From: Deltaproteobacteria bacterium
GTDB lineage: Bacteria > Desulfobacterota > Syntrophia > Syntrophales > UBA8958
DNA: 48,177 nt
Direction of reading: 5' to 3'
NCBI GenBank assembly: GCA_029561465.1
Contig: JAKQIZ010000007.1
Span: forward strand, 1 to 48,177
In this document: piece by piece, positions 17,385-27,684 of the stretch
Layout of the letters: each line of letters opens with the position of its first letter
Numbering within the stretch: the first letter of the stretch is position 1
The notes under the pieces: model-generated
The model's input: only the letters and a program-made list of their open reading frames with translations
Databases searched by the model: none
What the model was told of the DNA's origin: nothing
Translations under genes and position numbers: made by a program

Positions 17385-18879
17385 AAAATCCGGCCGCCGG
17401 TCATGGCCGCCGGTTGTCAGCAACCAGCCCATAACGCCCCCGCCGGGGACGGCGATCCCGGCCAGACCAGGCGTCCCCCGTTTCGGTCTCCTGGCTGTCG
17501 TCGCGCTGCTTCTCGCCTTCCTTCCCTTCTCCCCGGTCCTGGGACAATCCCCGGCGGTCCGGCCGGAAATGACAGCGGCCACTCCCTCCACCGCTCCATG
17601 CCGGTTCACCTTGGCGGAGAGCGTGGCCATGGCCCTGAAACAGAGCATGGTCGTCCAGGCGGCCAAGGAAGGGGTGAAGGGGGCGGAGGCCCAGAAAAAG
17701 GAGGCCTTCACGGGCTTTCTGCCTAAACTCAGCACCTCTTACAGCTACACCCGCCTCAACGATGCGCCCTGGACCAACATGCCGCCCATGACCATTTCCT
17801 CCCCCATCCTTCCCGCCCCCCTGACGACGCCGGGCGGTCCGATCACCGTGGGCACCCAGGACAATTACAGTTGGGCCCTGGAGTTCCGCCAACCCCTCTT
17901 CGCCGGCGGCTCCATCCTGGCCAACTACCAGGCCAACCGGAAGGGCGAGGACATCGCCCGGGTGGATGAAACGGCCGCCGCCCAGAATATTGTCGAGGAG
18001 GTGAAAAGCGCCTATTTCCAAATCCTCAAGGCACAGAAGATCCTCGGCGTTGCCCGCCAGGCGGTGGAGCAGCTTAAGTCCCACCGGGACGAGGCGCGTC
18101 ACTTCTTTGACGTCGGACTGATTCCGAAAAACGATCTCCTCCAATCGGAGGTTCAGCTCGCCAACGGGGAGCATAATCTCGTCCGGGCGGAAAACAGCCT
18201 GGAGATCGTCAAGTCCCGCTTCAACACCCTCCTGCGGCGGCCGATCGACGCCCCAGTGGAAGTGGAGGACATCCTGGCTTACCGTCCCTTCCCTAAAGCC
18301 GTCGAGGAATGTCTCCAAACCGCCTACAGCCAGCGGCCGGAAATCAAGGCCCACGCCCTGAAGGTAGAACAGGCCCGGGAGGTGGTCAAGGCCGCCCGGG
18401 GCAACTTCTTTCCCACGGTGAGCGCCGTGGGCCATTACGAACGGTTCGGGGATACGGGCAGTCTCCAGGGCAGCACCTACAAGAGCATGGAAAACTGGTA
18501 CCTCATGGCCCGGGCGGACTGGACCTTCTGGGAATGGGGAAAGACGAAGAACCAGGTGGACGCCCACCGCGCCCGGGAGAATCAGGCCGGCAGCATGCTG
18601 ATCCTCGAACGGGACAAGGTGACCCTGGAAGTGAAGGCCGCCTACATCCTGGTCCGGGAATCGGAAAAGCAGGTCTTTGTCGCCCAGAAGTCCATCGATC
18701 AGGCCGAGGAGAACTTCCGGATCAACAACGAGCGCTACCGGGAGCAGGTCGCCACCTCCACGGACGTCCTGGACGCCCAGACGCTTCTGACGAAGGCTAA
18801 ATCGGATTACTTCACGGCCCTGGGGGATTACTTCATCACCCAGGCCCGGCTGGAGAGGGCCATGGGGGTAAGTCAATGA
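17365..18879 (+). CDS. TolC family outer membrane efflux protein
   Basis: TolC-type repeats (AVEQLKSHRDEARHFFDVGLIPKNDLLQSEVQLANGEHNLVRAENSLEIVKSRFNTLL; YREQVATSTDVLDAQTLLTKAKSDYFTALGDY). Confidence 0.9.
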   Translation: MMMTPVEKSGRRSWPPVVSNQPITPPPGTAIPARPGVPRFGLLAVVALLLAFLPFSPVLGQSPAVRPEMTAATPSTAPCRFTLAESVAMALKQSMVVQAAKEGVKGAEAQKKEAFTGFLPKLSTSYSYTRLNDAPWTNMPPMTISSPILPAPLTTPGGPITVGTQDNYSWALEFRQPLFAGGSILANYQANRKGEDIARVDETAAAQNIVEEVKSAYFQILKAQKILGVARQAVEQLKSHRDEARHFFDVGLIPKNDLLQSEVQLANGEHNLVRAENSLEIVKSRFNTLLRRPIDAPVEVEDILAYRPFPKAVEECLQTAYSQRPEIKAHALKVEQAREVVKAARGNFFPTVSAVGHYERFGDTGSLQGSTYKSMENWYLMARADWTFWEWGKTKNQVDAHRARENQAGSMLILERDKVTLEVKAAYILVRESEKQVFVAQKSIDQAEENFRINNERYREQVATSTDVLDAQTLLTKAKSDYFTALGDYFITQARLERAMGVSQ

Positions 18880-19886
18880 AGAAACGCGTCGTCCTGGCCG
18901 TCTTTATCGCCCTGCTCGTCGCCGTGGGTGGATACGTCTATTACGGCCAGTGGAAAAACAAGCATCGGGAAACCTATTATTCCGGCGTCATCGAGGCCAA
19001 GGACGCAAAACTCGCCTTCCAGGCCGGCGGCCGGGTCATCGCCGTCCACGCCCGGGAAGGCCAGGCGGTGACAAAGGAAGAGGTCTTGGCGGAATTGGAT
19101 GCGGCGGAATTCCAGAGCCGCTGCGACCAGGCCCGGGCCGCCCTCGCCCGGGCCGTTAAGGGTCAGGAGCAGGCGGAAACCTCACTTCAGGTGTATCAGA
19201 AGGTCCTGCCGGCGGACGTGATCCGTGCCGAGGCCGCCGTCACGAGCGCCCGACGGGTCATGGAGGAGGCGCGGCGGAACAAGGATCGTTACGACAAACT
19301 GTACCAGCGAAAGGTCGTCGCCGAAAAGGAATGGGATGCCGTGCGGTTGCATTACGATACCTCCGTTTCCCGCCTGGCCGAGGGGAAGGCCGCTCTCAGC
19401 CAAGCGGTAAGCAACCTGAAGAAGATCGACATCGCCCGGCGGGAAATCGAAGCGGCGACCGCCCAGGTCCGGCTGGCACGGGCATCCATGGAACAGGCAG
19501 AGATCCAGGCGGCCTACACGAAGCTCCGGGCCCCCTTTGCCGGCGTGATCACCAGCCGCAACGTCGAACCCGGCGAGGTGGTCTCTCCCAGCCGGGAGGT
19601 CTTCAACCTGGCGGATCTCTCCCGGATCGATCTTAAGATCTTCGTGGAGGAAACGGCCATCGGCAAGGTCCGGCCGGGACAGGCGGTGGAGGTGAAGATC
19701 GACACCTTCCCGAACCACGTCTTCCCAGGCGTCGTTTCCTTCGTATCCCCGGAGGGCGAATTCACCCCCAAGATCATCCAGACCCAGAAGGAGCGGGTGA
19801 AGCTGGTTTATCTCGTCAAGGTCTCCATACCCAATCCCGACTTGGCCCTCAAGACCGGCATGCCGGCCGACGCCTGGCTGAAATAG
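18876..19886 (+). CDS. HlyD-family periplasmic adaptor
   Basis: N-terminal TM; barrel-sandwich and coiled-coil; AEIQAAYTKLRAPFAGVITSRNVEPGEVV. Confidence 0.92.
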   Translation: MKKRVVLAVFIALLVAVGGYVYYGQWKNKHRETYYSGVIEAKDAKLAFQAGGRVIAVHAREGQAVTKEEVLAELDAAEFQSRCDQARAALARAVKGQEQAETSLQVYQKVLPADVIRAEAAVTSARRVMEEARRNKDRYDKLYQRKVVAEKEWDAVRLHYDTSVSRLAEGKAALSQAVSNLKKIDIARREIEAATAQVRLARASMEQAEIQAAYTKLRAPFAGVITSRNVEPGEVVSPSREVFNLADLSRIDLKIFVEETAIGKVRPGQAVEVKIDTFPNHVFPGVVSFVSPEGEFTPKIIQTQKERVKLVYLVKVSIPNPDLALKTGMPADAWLK

Positions 19887-19996
19887 ATGGCACTGGCCGG
19901 CGAATCGTTCCGGACTCCGGTACCGCCTCTGCATTTCCGACCCGATCGCGGCGGGACGGAGTCAATATCTCTTCCCCCGGCCGAGAGGACAGGAAC

Positions 19997-20815
19997 ATGA
20001 CCGCACACCCGGACTCCTTTGTGAGCATCGAGCACGTCTCCATGCACTTCGGCGCCGTCGAGGCCGTTCACGACGTCACTCTCAAGGTGACGGCGGGAAC
20101 GATTTTCGGCCTGGTCGGCTCCGACGGCGCCGGCAAATCCACTCTCCTGCGCATGATCGCCACCATGATCAAACCGGCGGCGGGACGGATCACCGTGGAC
20201 GGCCACGACGTCGCCGCCGAAAAGAACCGGGTGAAGGACCTGATCGGTTACATGCCCCAGCGCTTCGGCCTCTATGCCGACCTGACGGTGGACGAAAATC
20301 TCCGTTTCTTCATGGACATCTTCGGGATTCCCCGCCCGGAACGGAAGCGGCGGCGGGAAAAATACCTCGGTTTTTCCAATCTGTTGCCCTTCGCCGACCG
20401 CCCCGCCGGCGCCCTTTCCGGGGGCATGAAGCAGAAACTGGGATTGGCCTGCGTCCTGATCCACGAACCCCGCCTCCTAATCCTCGACGAGCCGACCAAC
20501 GGCGTGGATCCGGTTTCCCGCCAGGAGTTCTGGGAAATCCTCGGCGAGATGCGCCGGGAGGGCATGACTATCCTCGTCTCCACGGCCTACCTCGACGAGG
20601 GGGAAAAATGCGGCGGCCTGGCGCTGATGCATAAGGCCCGAATCATCGACGTGGCGACGCCGGCGGCTATCCGGACCGCCTTCCCCTCCCTGGAGGCCGC
20701 CATGATCAGTCGCCTTCAGGAGGCGGACGCCGAAATCGGGAAAGATGCCTTTTTTGCCCATCCCCACCCGGAACCTCCCGCCGAGGGCGGGGAAAGCGAC
20801 GGCTATCCCTTCTGA
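19997..20815 (+). CDS. ABC transporter ATP-binding protein (efflux operon)
   Basis: Walker A GSDGAGKSTLL; LSGGMKQKLGLACVLIHEPRLLILDEPTNGVDP. Confidence 0.92.
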   Translation: MTAHPDSFVSIEHVSMHFGAVEAVHDVTLKVTAGTIFGLVGSDGAGKSTLLRMIATMIKPAAGRITVDGHDVAAEKNRVKDLIGYMPQRFGLYADLTVDENLRFFMDIFGIPRPERKRRREKYLGFSNLLPFADRPAGALSGGMKQKLGLACVLIHEPRLLILDEPTNGVDPVSRQEFWEILGEMRREGMTILVSTAYLDEGEKCGGLALMHKARIIDVATPAAIRTAFPSLEAAMISRLQEADAEIGKDAFFAHPHPEPPAEGGESDGYPF

Positions 20816-20899
20816 GGGGAGACGCATTATCTCCTCCCCCTTTTCAAGCGGGAGGTTGAAATGGTAGTAGGTTATCTATATAATATTAGTGAATTAACA

Positions 20900-21649
20900 A
20901 TGCCACAATCAGCGAACGGTATCGCCATTCGAGTCAAAGACCTGGAGAAACGCTTCGGCAAGTTCACGGCGGTGAACAGGGTTACCTTCAGCGTCCGGAA
21001 GGGAGAGATCTTCGGTTTTCTCGGCGCCAACGGCTCGGGTAAATCGACTACCATCCGGATGCTCTGCGGTATCCTTACCCCGACCGCCGGGGAAGGGATG
21101 GTGGCAGGCTACGACATCTTCCGGGAACCCGAGGAGATCAAGGGCGCCATCGGGTACATGTCACAGAAATTCTCCCTTTACGAGGATCTCAGCCCCGGGG
21201 AAAACATCCGTTTTTACCTGGGTGTCTATAACGTCCCCCCGTACCGCTGGGAGGAGCGGACCGCCTGGATTCTCGAGACGACTCAACTGGGCGACGTCCG
21301 CAACCGCCTCACCCGGGAACTCCCCCAGGGATGGCGACAGCGCCTCGCCCTGGGATGCGCCCTCCTGCACGAGCCGGAGATCCTCTTCCTCGACGAACCC
21401 ACCTCCGGCGTCGATCCCGTGACACGACAGCGCTTCTGGGATTTGATCCGCCGGCTGGCCGCCGGGGGCATCACCATCTTCGTCACCACCCACTACATGG
21501 ATGAAGCCCGGCACTGCGAGCGAATCGTCATGCTCAACCAGGGGGCCATCGTCGCCGCGGGAAGCCCGGAGGAGATCATCGCCCGGTCCTGCCCGGACCG
21601 GGAGGATGCGGACCTGAACGACGCGTTTATTACCTTGATGAAGAACTGA
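20900..21649 (+). CDS. ABC transporter ATP-binding protein (efflux operon)
   Basis: GANGSGKSTTIRMLCG; ALLHEPEILFLDEPTSGVDPVTRQRFWDLI. Confidence 0.92.
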   Translation: MPQSANGIAIRVKDLEKRFGKFTAVNRVTFSVRKGEIFGFLGANGSGKSTTIRMLCGILTPTAGEGMVAGYDIFREPEEIKGAIGYMSQKFSLYEDLSPGENIRFYLGVYNVPPYRWEERTAWILETTQLGDVRNRLTRELPQGWRQRLALGCALLHEPEILFLDEPTSGVDPVTRQRFWDLIRRLAAGGITIFVTTHYMDEARHCERIVMLNQGAIVAAGSPEEIIARSCPDREDADLNDAFITLMKN

Positions 21650-21729
21650 GAATTATACCTGACACGACGGGAAACCCATCCACACCCCAACTTTCTTCTT
21701 GAAGGGGAGGGAGAAAAGCATCCGGTAAG

Positions 21730-22863
21730 ATGAACCTACGTATCATTGCCGCCATAACCCGCAAGGAATTTTATCATCTCGTCCGGGACTACCGGAGCCT
21801 GTACCTCGCCTTCGCCATCCCTCTTATCCTTATCCTCCTGTTCGGCTACGCCCTGAGCCTCGACGTGGATAACGTCCGGACGGTCGTAGTCGATCACGAC
21901 AACACCCCCCGGAGCCGGGACCTGATCCGCCGCCTGGATGCCTCACCCTATTTCCACGTCACCGCCCGACTGGGAAACTCGGAGGATGCGGCGGCCTGGC
22001 TGGATCACGGCCGGACGATCCTGGCGGTGGTCATCCCCCCGGACTGGACCCGGAATATCCAGGCGGACCGGGAGGAGCCGCTCCAGATCCTCCTGGACGG
22101 CAGCGATCCCAACTTCGCCAACATCTCCGCCGGCTACATCACCGCGTTTCTGGAGCGGGAGAACACCGCGGCCCTTCATAATTATCTCAATCGCCAGGGG
22201 CAGGAGCAACTGCGGCCCCCTTTGGAAGGCAGGATCCGCATCTGGTTCAACGAGGATCTGGAAAGCAGGAATTTCATCGTTCCCGGCATCATCGCCGTGA
22301 TCATCATGATCGTGGGCGCCATGCTGACCTCCCTGGTCATTGCCCGGGAGTACGAAAACGGGACGATGGAGACCATCAAGTCCCTCCCCGTGAGCGCCGG
22401 GGATTTCATTGTCGGCAAGGCCATCCCCTATTTCTTCATCACCCTGGCCGACGTCCTTATCGCCATCCTCATGGGTCAGGTCCTTTTCGGCATCGTCATG
22501 AAAGCTGATTTCTGGCTCATGATCAGCGCCTGCGCCCTTTATCTGGCCGTGGCCATCACCCTGGGGCTCTTCATCTCCGCCGCGGTGAAGTCACAACTGG
22601 TGGCCAACCAGATTGCCCCCATAGTCACCTTCCTCCCCTCCATGCTCCTTTCCGACTTCGTCTTTCCCATCATGAACATGCCCGCGGCCATTCAGGTCAT
22701 CACCTACATCGTCCCGGCCCGGTATTTTATCGACATCCTCAAAGGGGTTTACATGAAGAACGCCGACTTCACCCTCCTGTGGCCGAACTTTGTCGTGCTT
22801 TTCATCATGGCGGCTGGCTTGGGGGCCTTGAATCTAATCGTCTTGAAACGGGAGGGCATGTAA
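21730..22863 (+). CDS. ABC-2 type permease
   Basis: N-terminal TM, large periplasmic loop, VPGIIAVIIMIVGAMLTSLVIAREYENGTMETIKSLPVS. Confidence 0.9.
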   Translation: MNLRIIAAITRKEFYHLVRDYRSLYLAFAIPLILILLFGYALSLDVDNVRTVVVDHDNTPRSRDLIRRLDASPYFHVTARLGNSEDAAAWLDHGRTILAVVIPPDWTRNIQADREEPLQILLDGSDPNFANISAGYITAFLERENTAALHNYLNRQGQEQLRPPLEGRIRIWFNEDLESRNFIVPGIIAVIIMIVGAMLTSLVIAREYENGTMETIKSLPVSAGDFIVGKAIPYFFITLADVLIAILMGQVLFGIVMKADFWLMISACALYLAVAITLGLFISAAVKSQLVANQIAPIVTFLPSMLLSDFVFPIMNMPAAIQVITYIVPARYFIDILKGVYMKNADFTLLWPNFVVLFIMAAGLGALNLIVLKREGM

Positions 22864-22864
22864 C

Positions 22865-23986
22865 ATGTGCCGCCTGCGGATCCGGGAACTGGTGCGGAAG
22901 GAATTCATTCAGATCTTTCGGGACAAGCGAAACCGCCCCATCCTCATCGTGGCGCCCCTGATCCAGATCCTGATCTTTGGCTATGTGGTGAATTTCGATA
23001 TCAACATTATCCATGTCGCCCTCCTCGATCAATCCCGAACCTTGGAGAGCCGGAAGATCGTCGATGCCTTCAGCGCCAACCACCTGTTCCAGATCGACAA
23101 CATTGTTCATAACTCACAGGAAATGGAAGAGATCCTCATCCGGGGGAAGGCGGACATCGGCTTGAAGATCGGCCCCGATCTCGCCCGGAAGATCCGCCGG
23201 GGGGAAACGGCGGAGGTCCAGATCCTTGCCGACGGCACGGTGAGCAATATGGCGGCGATCCGGGTTTCCTACGTCATGACCGTCATGGAACGCCTGAACC
23301 GTCAGTTCCTCCAGGACCGCTTTCCGGCACAGTTGAGTTACGGCCGTATCGACGGCCGCCTCCGCACCTGGTACAATCCCAACCTCTACAGCCGTCACTT
23401 CTTCGTTCCCGGGATCGTCGCCTTCATCGTCATGCTCATCTCGCTTTTGTTCACCTCCATGGCAGTCATCAAGGAAAAGGAGGGGGGAACGATGGAACAG
23501 CTCATCGTGACGCCGATGAAACCGTACGAGCTGATCATGGGCAAGACCATCCCCTACATCGTCATCTCCCTGATCCAAATGGCCGGCGTGCTCCTCTTCG
23601 CCGTCTATCTGTTCGATCTGCCCATTCGGGGCAGTCTGTCCCTGTTTTTCCTCGCCATCTGCCTCTTTCTCATGAGCACCCTGGGGATCGGCCTGTTCAT
23701 CTCCACCATCTCCGCCACCCAACAACAGGCCATGATGTCCACCTTCTTCTTCCTCCAGCCGTCCTTTCTCCTCTCGGGCTTCGTCTTCCCCATCGCCAAC
23801 ATGCCCGTGGTCGTCCAGTGGCTGACCTACCTGAATCCCTTCCGCTACATCCTCGTGATCATCCGGGGCATTTTCCTCAAGGGCGTGGGGATGGACGTCC
23901 TGTGGCCCCAGTATCTGTCCCTGACGATCCTGGGCCTGGCCGTCTTCACTGCCGCCGTCCTGCGCTTCCACAAACGCCTGGATTGA
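22865..23986 (+). CDS. ABC-2 type permease
   Basis: FVPGIVAFIVMLISLLFTSMAVIKEKEGGTMEQLIVTPM; paralogue of the preceding gene. Confidence 0.9.
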   Translation: MCRLRIRELVRKEFIQIFRDKRNRPILIVAPLIQILIFGYVVNFDINIIHVALLDQSRTLESRKIVDAFSANHLFQIDNIVHNSQEMEEILIRGKADIGLKIGPDLARKIRRGETAEVQILADGTVSNMAAIRVSYVMTVMERLNRQFLQDRFPAQLSYGRIDGRLRTWYNPNLYSRHFFVPGIVAFIVMLISLLFTSMAVIKEKEGGTMEQLIVTPMKPYELIMGKTIPYIVISLIQMAGVLLFAVYLFDLPIRGSLSLFFLAICLFLMSTLGIGLFISTISATQQQAMMSTFFFLQPSFLLSGFVFPIANMPVVVQWLTYLNPFRYILVIIRGIFLKGVGMDVLWPQYLSLTILGLAVFTAAVLRFHKRLD

Positions 23987-24214
23987 ATCTTCGAAAACGG
24001 TATATTTCCGTCAAAATTCTCCCTGACAGGCAAACGCCCCGACTCTGCTTGTCAATCGGCAGATGCATTTTTCATGATTTTGGGTTATATTCATCAGCAA
24101 TTACGGAAGATAACTCTTTCGATGTCATTCCGAACGAGCTGATTCAAACAATTATATAATGATATCAATCTTAAAATTTAAAGGTCCGTACTAAAACATT
24201 GTATCGGAGGAAAG

Positions 24215-25234
24215 ATGAAAGGCACGATCTACCGTCAGTGTGTTGGGTTGGGCAATGAATCCGTTTCGACCCTGAAAAGGCTTCTCCATGAAATGCCGCA
24301 TCCCTTCCGGAAAGGAGATAATATTGGGATCAAACTCCATTGGGGGGAAAAGGGAAATCACACCTTCCTGCCGCCGTTATTCGCGCGGGAGATCGTAGTC
24401 TGGCTTCGGGAACTGGGAGCGATGCCCTTTGTTTTTGATACCTCGGTTCTCTATTCAGGCAGCCGTCGCAACGGAAGCGACAGCCTGAAAACCGCGGCGG
24501 CACACGGTTACAGCGAAGCATACCTCGACTGTCCGGTGGTCGTCGCCGATGGACTCGATGGACGGGCCGTCATCGATATTCCCGCGGGATACAGGCATTT
24601 CGAAACGGTACAGGTGGCGGACATATTCAAAAGGGCGTCCGGTTTTGTCATTCTTTCCCACTTCAAGGGGCACATGGTTTCGGGATTCGGCGGCGCCATA
24701 AAGAATATCTCCATGGGCTGGGCGTCGCGGGCGCAAAAGCAACGCATGCACTCCGATGCGCGTCCGCGGCTGGAAAAGAACAGTTGCTCGCAATGCGGTC
24801 TATGTGTAGACATCTGTCCCTCGGGTGCGGCGCAAATTGCCGCGGACGGGTATCCTGATTACAGTCAGGAATTGTGTATCGGATGTGCTCAGTGTATCGG
24901 GCTCTGTCCGGAACTGGCCCTGGAAATATGCTGGAACACCGACATCAATGTGTTTCAGGAAAAACTTGTTGAAACGGCGGCCGCAATCTGGAAGCAAATC
25001 CAGGGCCGGGCCGTGCTTGTCAATGCAATGCTCAACATTGCCTCGGAATGCGACTGCCTGCCGGGACAACATCCCATTATCGCTCCCGATGCCGGATTTG
25101 TCGGCGGGTACAATCCCGTGTCCGTCGATGTGGAGTCCATAAACAGGATCGGGAAAGAGCCGTTCATAAAGGCCCACCCGCATGTGGATTGGAAACACCA
25201 GTTCTCATACGGCAGAGAAATTGGTTTTGCGTGA
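24215..25234 (+). CDS. DUF362-type protein with two 4Fe-4S clusters
   Basis: GIKLHWGEKGNHTFLPP; FVILSHFKGHMVSGFGGAIKNISMG; CSQCGLCVDICPSGA and CIGCAQCIGLCPE. Confidence 0.88.
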   Translation: MKGTIYRQCVGLGNESVSTLKRLLHEMPHPFRKGDNIGIKLHWGEKGNHTFLPPLFAREIVVWLRELGAMPFVFDTSVLYSGSRRNGSDSLKTAAAHGYSEAYLDCPVVVADGLDGRAVIDIPAGYRHFETVQVADIFKRASGFVILSHFKGHMVSGFGGAIKNISMGWASRAQKQRMHSDARPRLEKNSCSQCGLCVDICPSGAAQIAADGYPDYSQELCIGCAQCIGLCPELALEICWNTDINVFQEKLVETAAAIWKQIQGRAVLVNAMLNIASECDCLPGQHPIIAPDAGFVGGYNPVSVDVESINRIGKEPFIKAHPHVDWKHQFSYGREIGFA

Positions 25235-25876
25235 ACAGCCGCCAATTGCGTGATTTTCTAAAATCTTCTATTGGAACTTGAGGTCGTTTTGAGGCGCCAC
25301 GCATCTTTACTGACCGGCGGTCATTTTTTTGGGGGTAAAATTTTTTTCAGATCGTTAATTTCTTTATTATATCATAAGCTTGCTGACCGTCGATTCTCGA
25401 CGCTCCTCGCCGGGGATACCGTTGCGCCGTCCCGGCCAGTTAACAAATATTTGCTTTATAATATTATAATATAGTTTTATAACCAGATTATAAGTGCCTT
25501 GCCGCTGCGGGGCATGAATCCCATGAACCCATCAAGACGGTGGGCAAAAGAGGTCCTTACGATCTCGAAAATGATTGACGAGCGGTTCGGGAGGCTTTAT
25601 TCCGGATACCCTTTCCGGACGGTTCCTCGCGTTTACGCCCTTGCCTTACGTCGGCCATTGTGGCAATGAAGTAATCAGCGTCCGGAAGATCGAAAAACGG
25701 GAGAATTCGCGGTCATCGCCAAGAGGCGCTAAAACGGCGCCGCGCCGGGAACGGCAGCGGCTGCATGTTCGCAGCGGCCGCATGTTCATGGAAAGCGTCA
25801 AATTTTCCTGGACGAGGAAAGCATTATCGGGCAAGATAGATGACATCGTAAAAAGCGCAAAAAATGTCCCATTTGG

Positions 25877-26003
25877 GACGGCATCGTAAAAAGATCCGCA
25901 GGCGAGGCGCGCGAATCCTGAGGAATGAGGCGTACTGGGACGTACGTCGCAGTGACGAGGGATGAACCGCTTTCGAAGCATCCGGACTTTTTACGATGCC
26001 GTC
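25877..26003. mobile_element. MITE-like element with 17-bp perfect terminal inverted repeats
   Basis: GACGGCATCGTAAAAAG (25877-25893) and its exact reverse complement CTTTTTACGATGCCGTC (25987-26003), 127 bp overall, no credible ORF. Confidence 0.7.
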
Positions 26004-26044
26004 AAGATAGATTCATTGCCGACAAAAAAACTGGAGGTGGCGCT

Positions 26045-26608
26045 ATGAAACCGATTGGACCTTTAATGTGGGAGCACCGCCTGATCGAGAAGATGCTCCA
26101 GGTGGTGGAGAATGAAGCGGGCCGAATGGAGGCGTCCGAGGAGGTAAACCCGGTCTTTATCGACACCGCCGTCGATTTCATCCGCATTTATGCGGACCGT
26201 ACCCATCACGGCAAGGAGGAGGACATCCTCTTTCGGGAGTTGAAGAAAAAGAAACTGACCCCCGAGCACGCCCGGATCATGGACGAGTTAATCCAGGAAC
26301 ATGTCTATTCCCGCCGGACGGTGGGAAAGCTTGTGGCGGCAAAGGAGCGTTACGTGGCCGGCGACCGGGCGGCCGTCGCGGATATCGTCGCTTTGCTCAA
26401 GGAATTGGCGACATTCTATCCCCGCCATATCACCAAGGAGGACAAGCCGTTTTTTCATGAATGCCAGCGGTACTTCAGCGACGGCGAGCTGGATGAAATG
26501 CTTGGGGAGTTCTGGGATTTCGACCGGAAGATGATCCATGAGAAATATGAAAAGCTCGTGGAATCCCTAACCGGCGAGAAGGCCTTCAAGAGGGGTCGGG
26601 CGCTCTGA
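26045..26608 (+). CDS. Hemerythrin HHE domain-containing protein
   Basis: WEHRLIEKMLQVVENEA; DRTHHGKEEDILFREL; EHVYSRRTVGKL; FYPRHITKEDKPFFHECQRYF. Confidence 0.88.
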   Translation: MKPIGPLMWEHRLIEKMLQVVENEAGRMEASEEVNPVFIDTAVDFIRIYADRTHHGKEEDILFRELKKKKLTPEHARIMDELIQEHVYSRRTVGKLVAAKERYVAGDRAAVADIVALLKELATFYPRHITKEDKPFFHECQRYFSDGELDEMLGEFWDFDRKMIHEKYEKLVESLTGEKAFKRGRAL

Positions 26609-26837
26609 AGCAGAGAGCTTTGCGGGGTCTTCGGTAAAGATCAATTAGTCATGCCGGAGATGATCGGGCATCCAGTGTTTTCAAATAGTCCTGGAGTCTC
26701 GCGTCCGAGGGAATGAGGTAATACGGCATTATTCAAAGCTTAAGCCCCCTGCCAGCGGGATCGGATCCTATGAGCGGAAAGAGACATGGGGCGATTCGAA
26801 AACATCTTCCCCAGGAAGGAAACGGGAGATAGAGCAA

Positions 26838-27518
26838 GTGCCCTACGAGAAGATACCATCGGAAATCAAAGGCGGCCACTGGTTTTTCGACCTGCTCACC
26901 AGGCTTGCTCCCAATCCGGATGAGGTAGTCGTCACCGGAACTCCAGAGGAAATGATTGCGGAAGCCGCGAAAAAGGCCTTCTGGGTAAGCACATCCCTGG
27001 GGGCGGTGCCCGGGCCCCTGGGGCTGGCGACGATCCTGCCGGAGATCAGCGCCGTGACGAAGATCCAGATCGGCCTCGTCCACAAGATCGCCAAATTCCA
27101 CCACAAGCTGGAAACCCTCAACCACTCCATCGTCCTTCTGGTCTTCGCCAACGCCCTGGGGCTGGCGGTGGGAAACCAGCTCATCCGCCGGGTCGGGGTC
27201 CGCCTGGTGGTCAAGGCCCTGAGCGCCCCGATCATCGAAAGGATCGCCCGGGCCATCGGTTTCCAGATCGCCGCCAAAGTCACCCAGCGGATTGCCGGAC
27301 GGTGGCTGGTCTTCATCGCCGCCCCGCTCTTCGGCGTCTTCTCCCGACAGATGACCAGGAAGATCGGCCGGGAAGCCCAGGCGCTCTTCGCGGGCTTCCT
27401 GGAAATAGAGGGCGCTTCTCCCTCTTCCCCAGACCACGTCTCCTCGGCTGGGGCAAAATACCGTCCGGAACGAGGCATGGACCGGGAAGAAAGAACCAAC
27501 GAGGTTTACGATCTTTAA
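26838..27518 (+). CDS. EcsC-like / membrane-associated protein of unknown function
   Basis: AEAAKKAFWVSTSLGAVPGPLGLATILPEISAVTKIQIGLVHKIA and hydrophobic repeats; family assignment tentative. Confidence 0.5.
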   Translation: MPYEKIPSEIKGGHWFFDLLTRLAPNPDEVVVTGTPEEMIAEAAKKAFWVSTSLGAVPGPLGLATILPEISAVTKIQIGLVHKIAKFHHKLETLNHSIVLLVFANALGLAVGNQLIRRVGVRLVVKALSAPIIERIARAIGFQIAAKVTQRIAGRWLVFIAAPLFGVFSRQMTRKIGREAQALFAGFLEIEGASPSSPDHVSSAGAKYRPERGMDREERTNEVYDL

Positions 27519-27543
27519 CGGATAATGCAAAGGCCGTAAAGAG

Positions 27544-27675
27544 ATGCAAGCAGAGCATATCGTCTGGGATCCCAAATTCAGCATCCATATAGACGAAATC
27601 GATGCCCGGCATCGGGAGCTGTTCGCCACCGTCAGCGAGCTGATCGATCTGCGGGCCGGGAGCGGCGGAGAGTGA
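27544..27675 (+). pseudogene. Truncated bacteriohemerythrin-like N-terminus (43 aa)
   Basis: MQAEHIVWDPKFSIHIDEIDARHRELFATVSELIDLRAGSGGE-stop: first helix motif only, later His/Glu ligand motifs absent. Confidence 0.6.
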
Positions 27676-27684
27676 GGAGGCATA

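Noticed and set aside
25300-25480. AT-rich stretch considered as a third copy of the CHAT-flanking repeat
   Set aside because: Only short resemblances (TATTATATCATAAG, GACCGGCGG); no contiguous alignment by eye.
25575-25889. 104-aa plus-strand ORF before the MITE-like element
   Set aside because: No RBS or domain, and its end runs into the repeat; probably non-coding or relic DNA.
27673-27675. TGA ending the hemerythrin fragment considered as Sec
   Set aside because: Downstream frame (GGIMEAETRM...) does not continue a hemerythrin and no conserved Cys position is involved.
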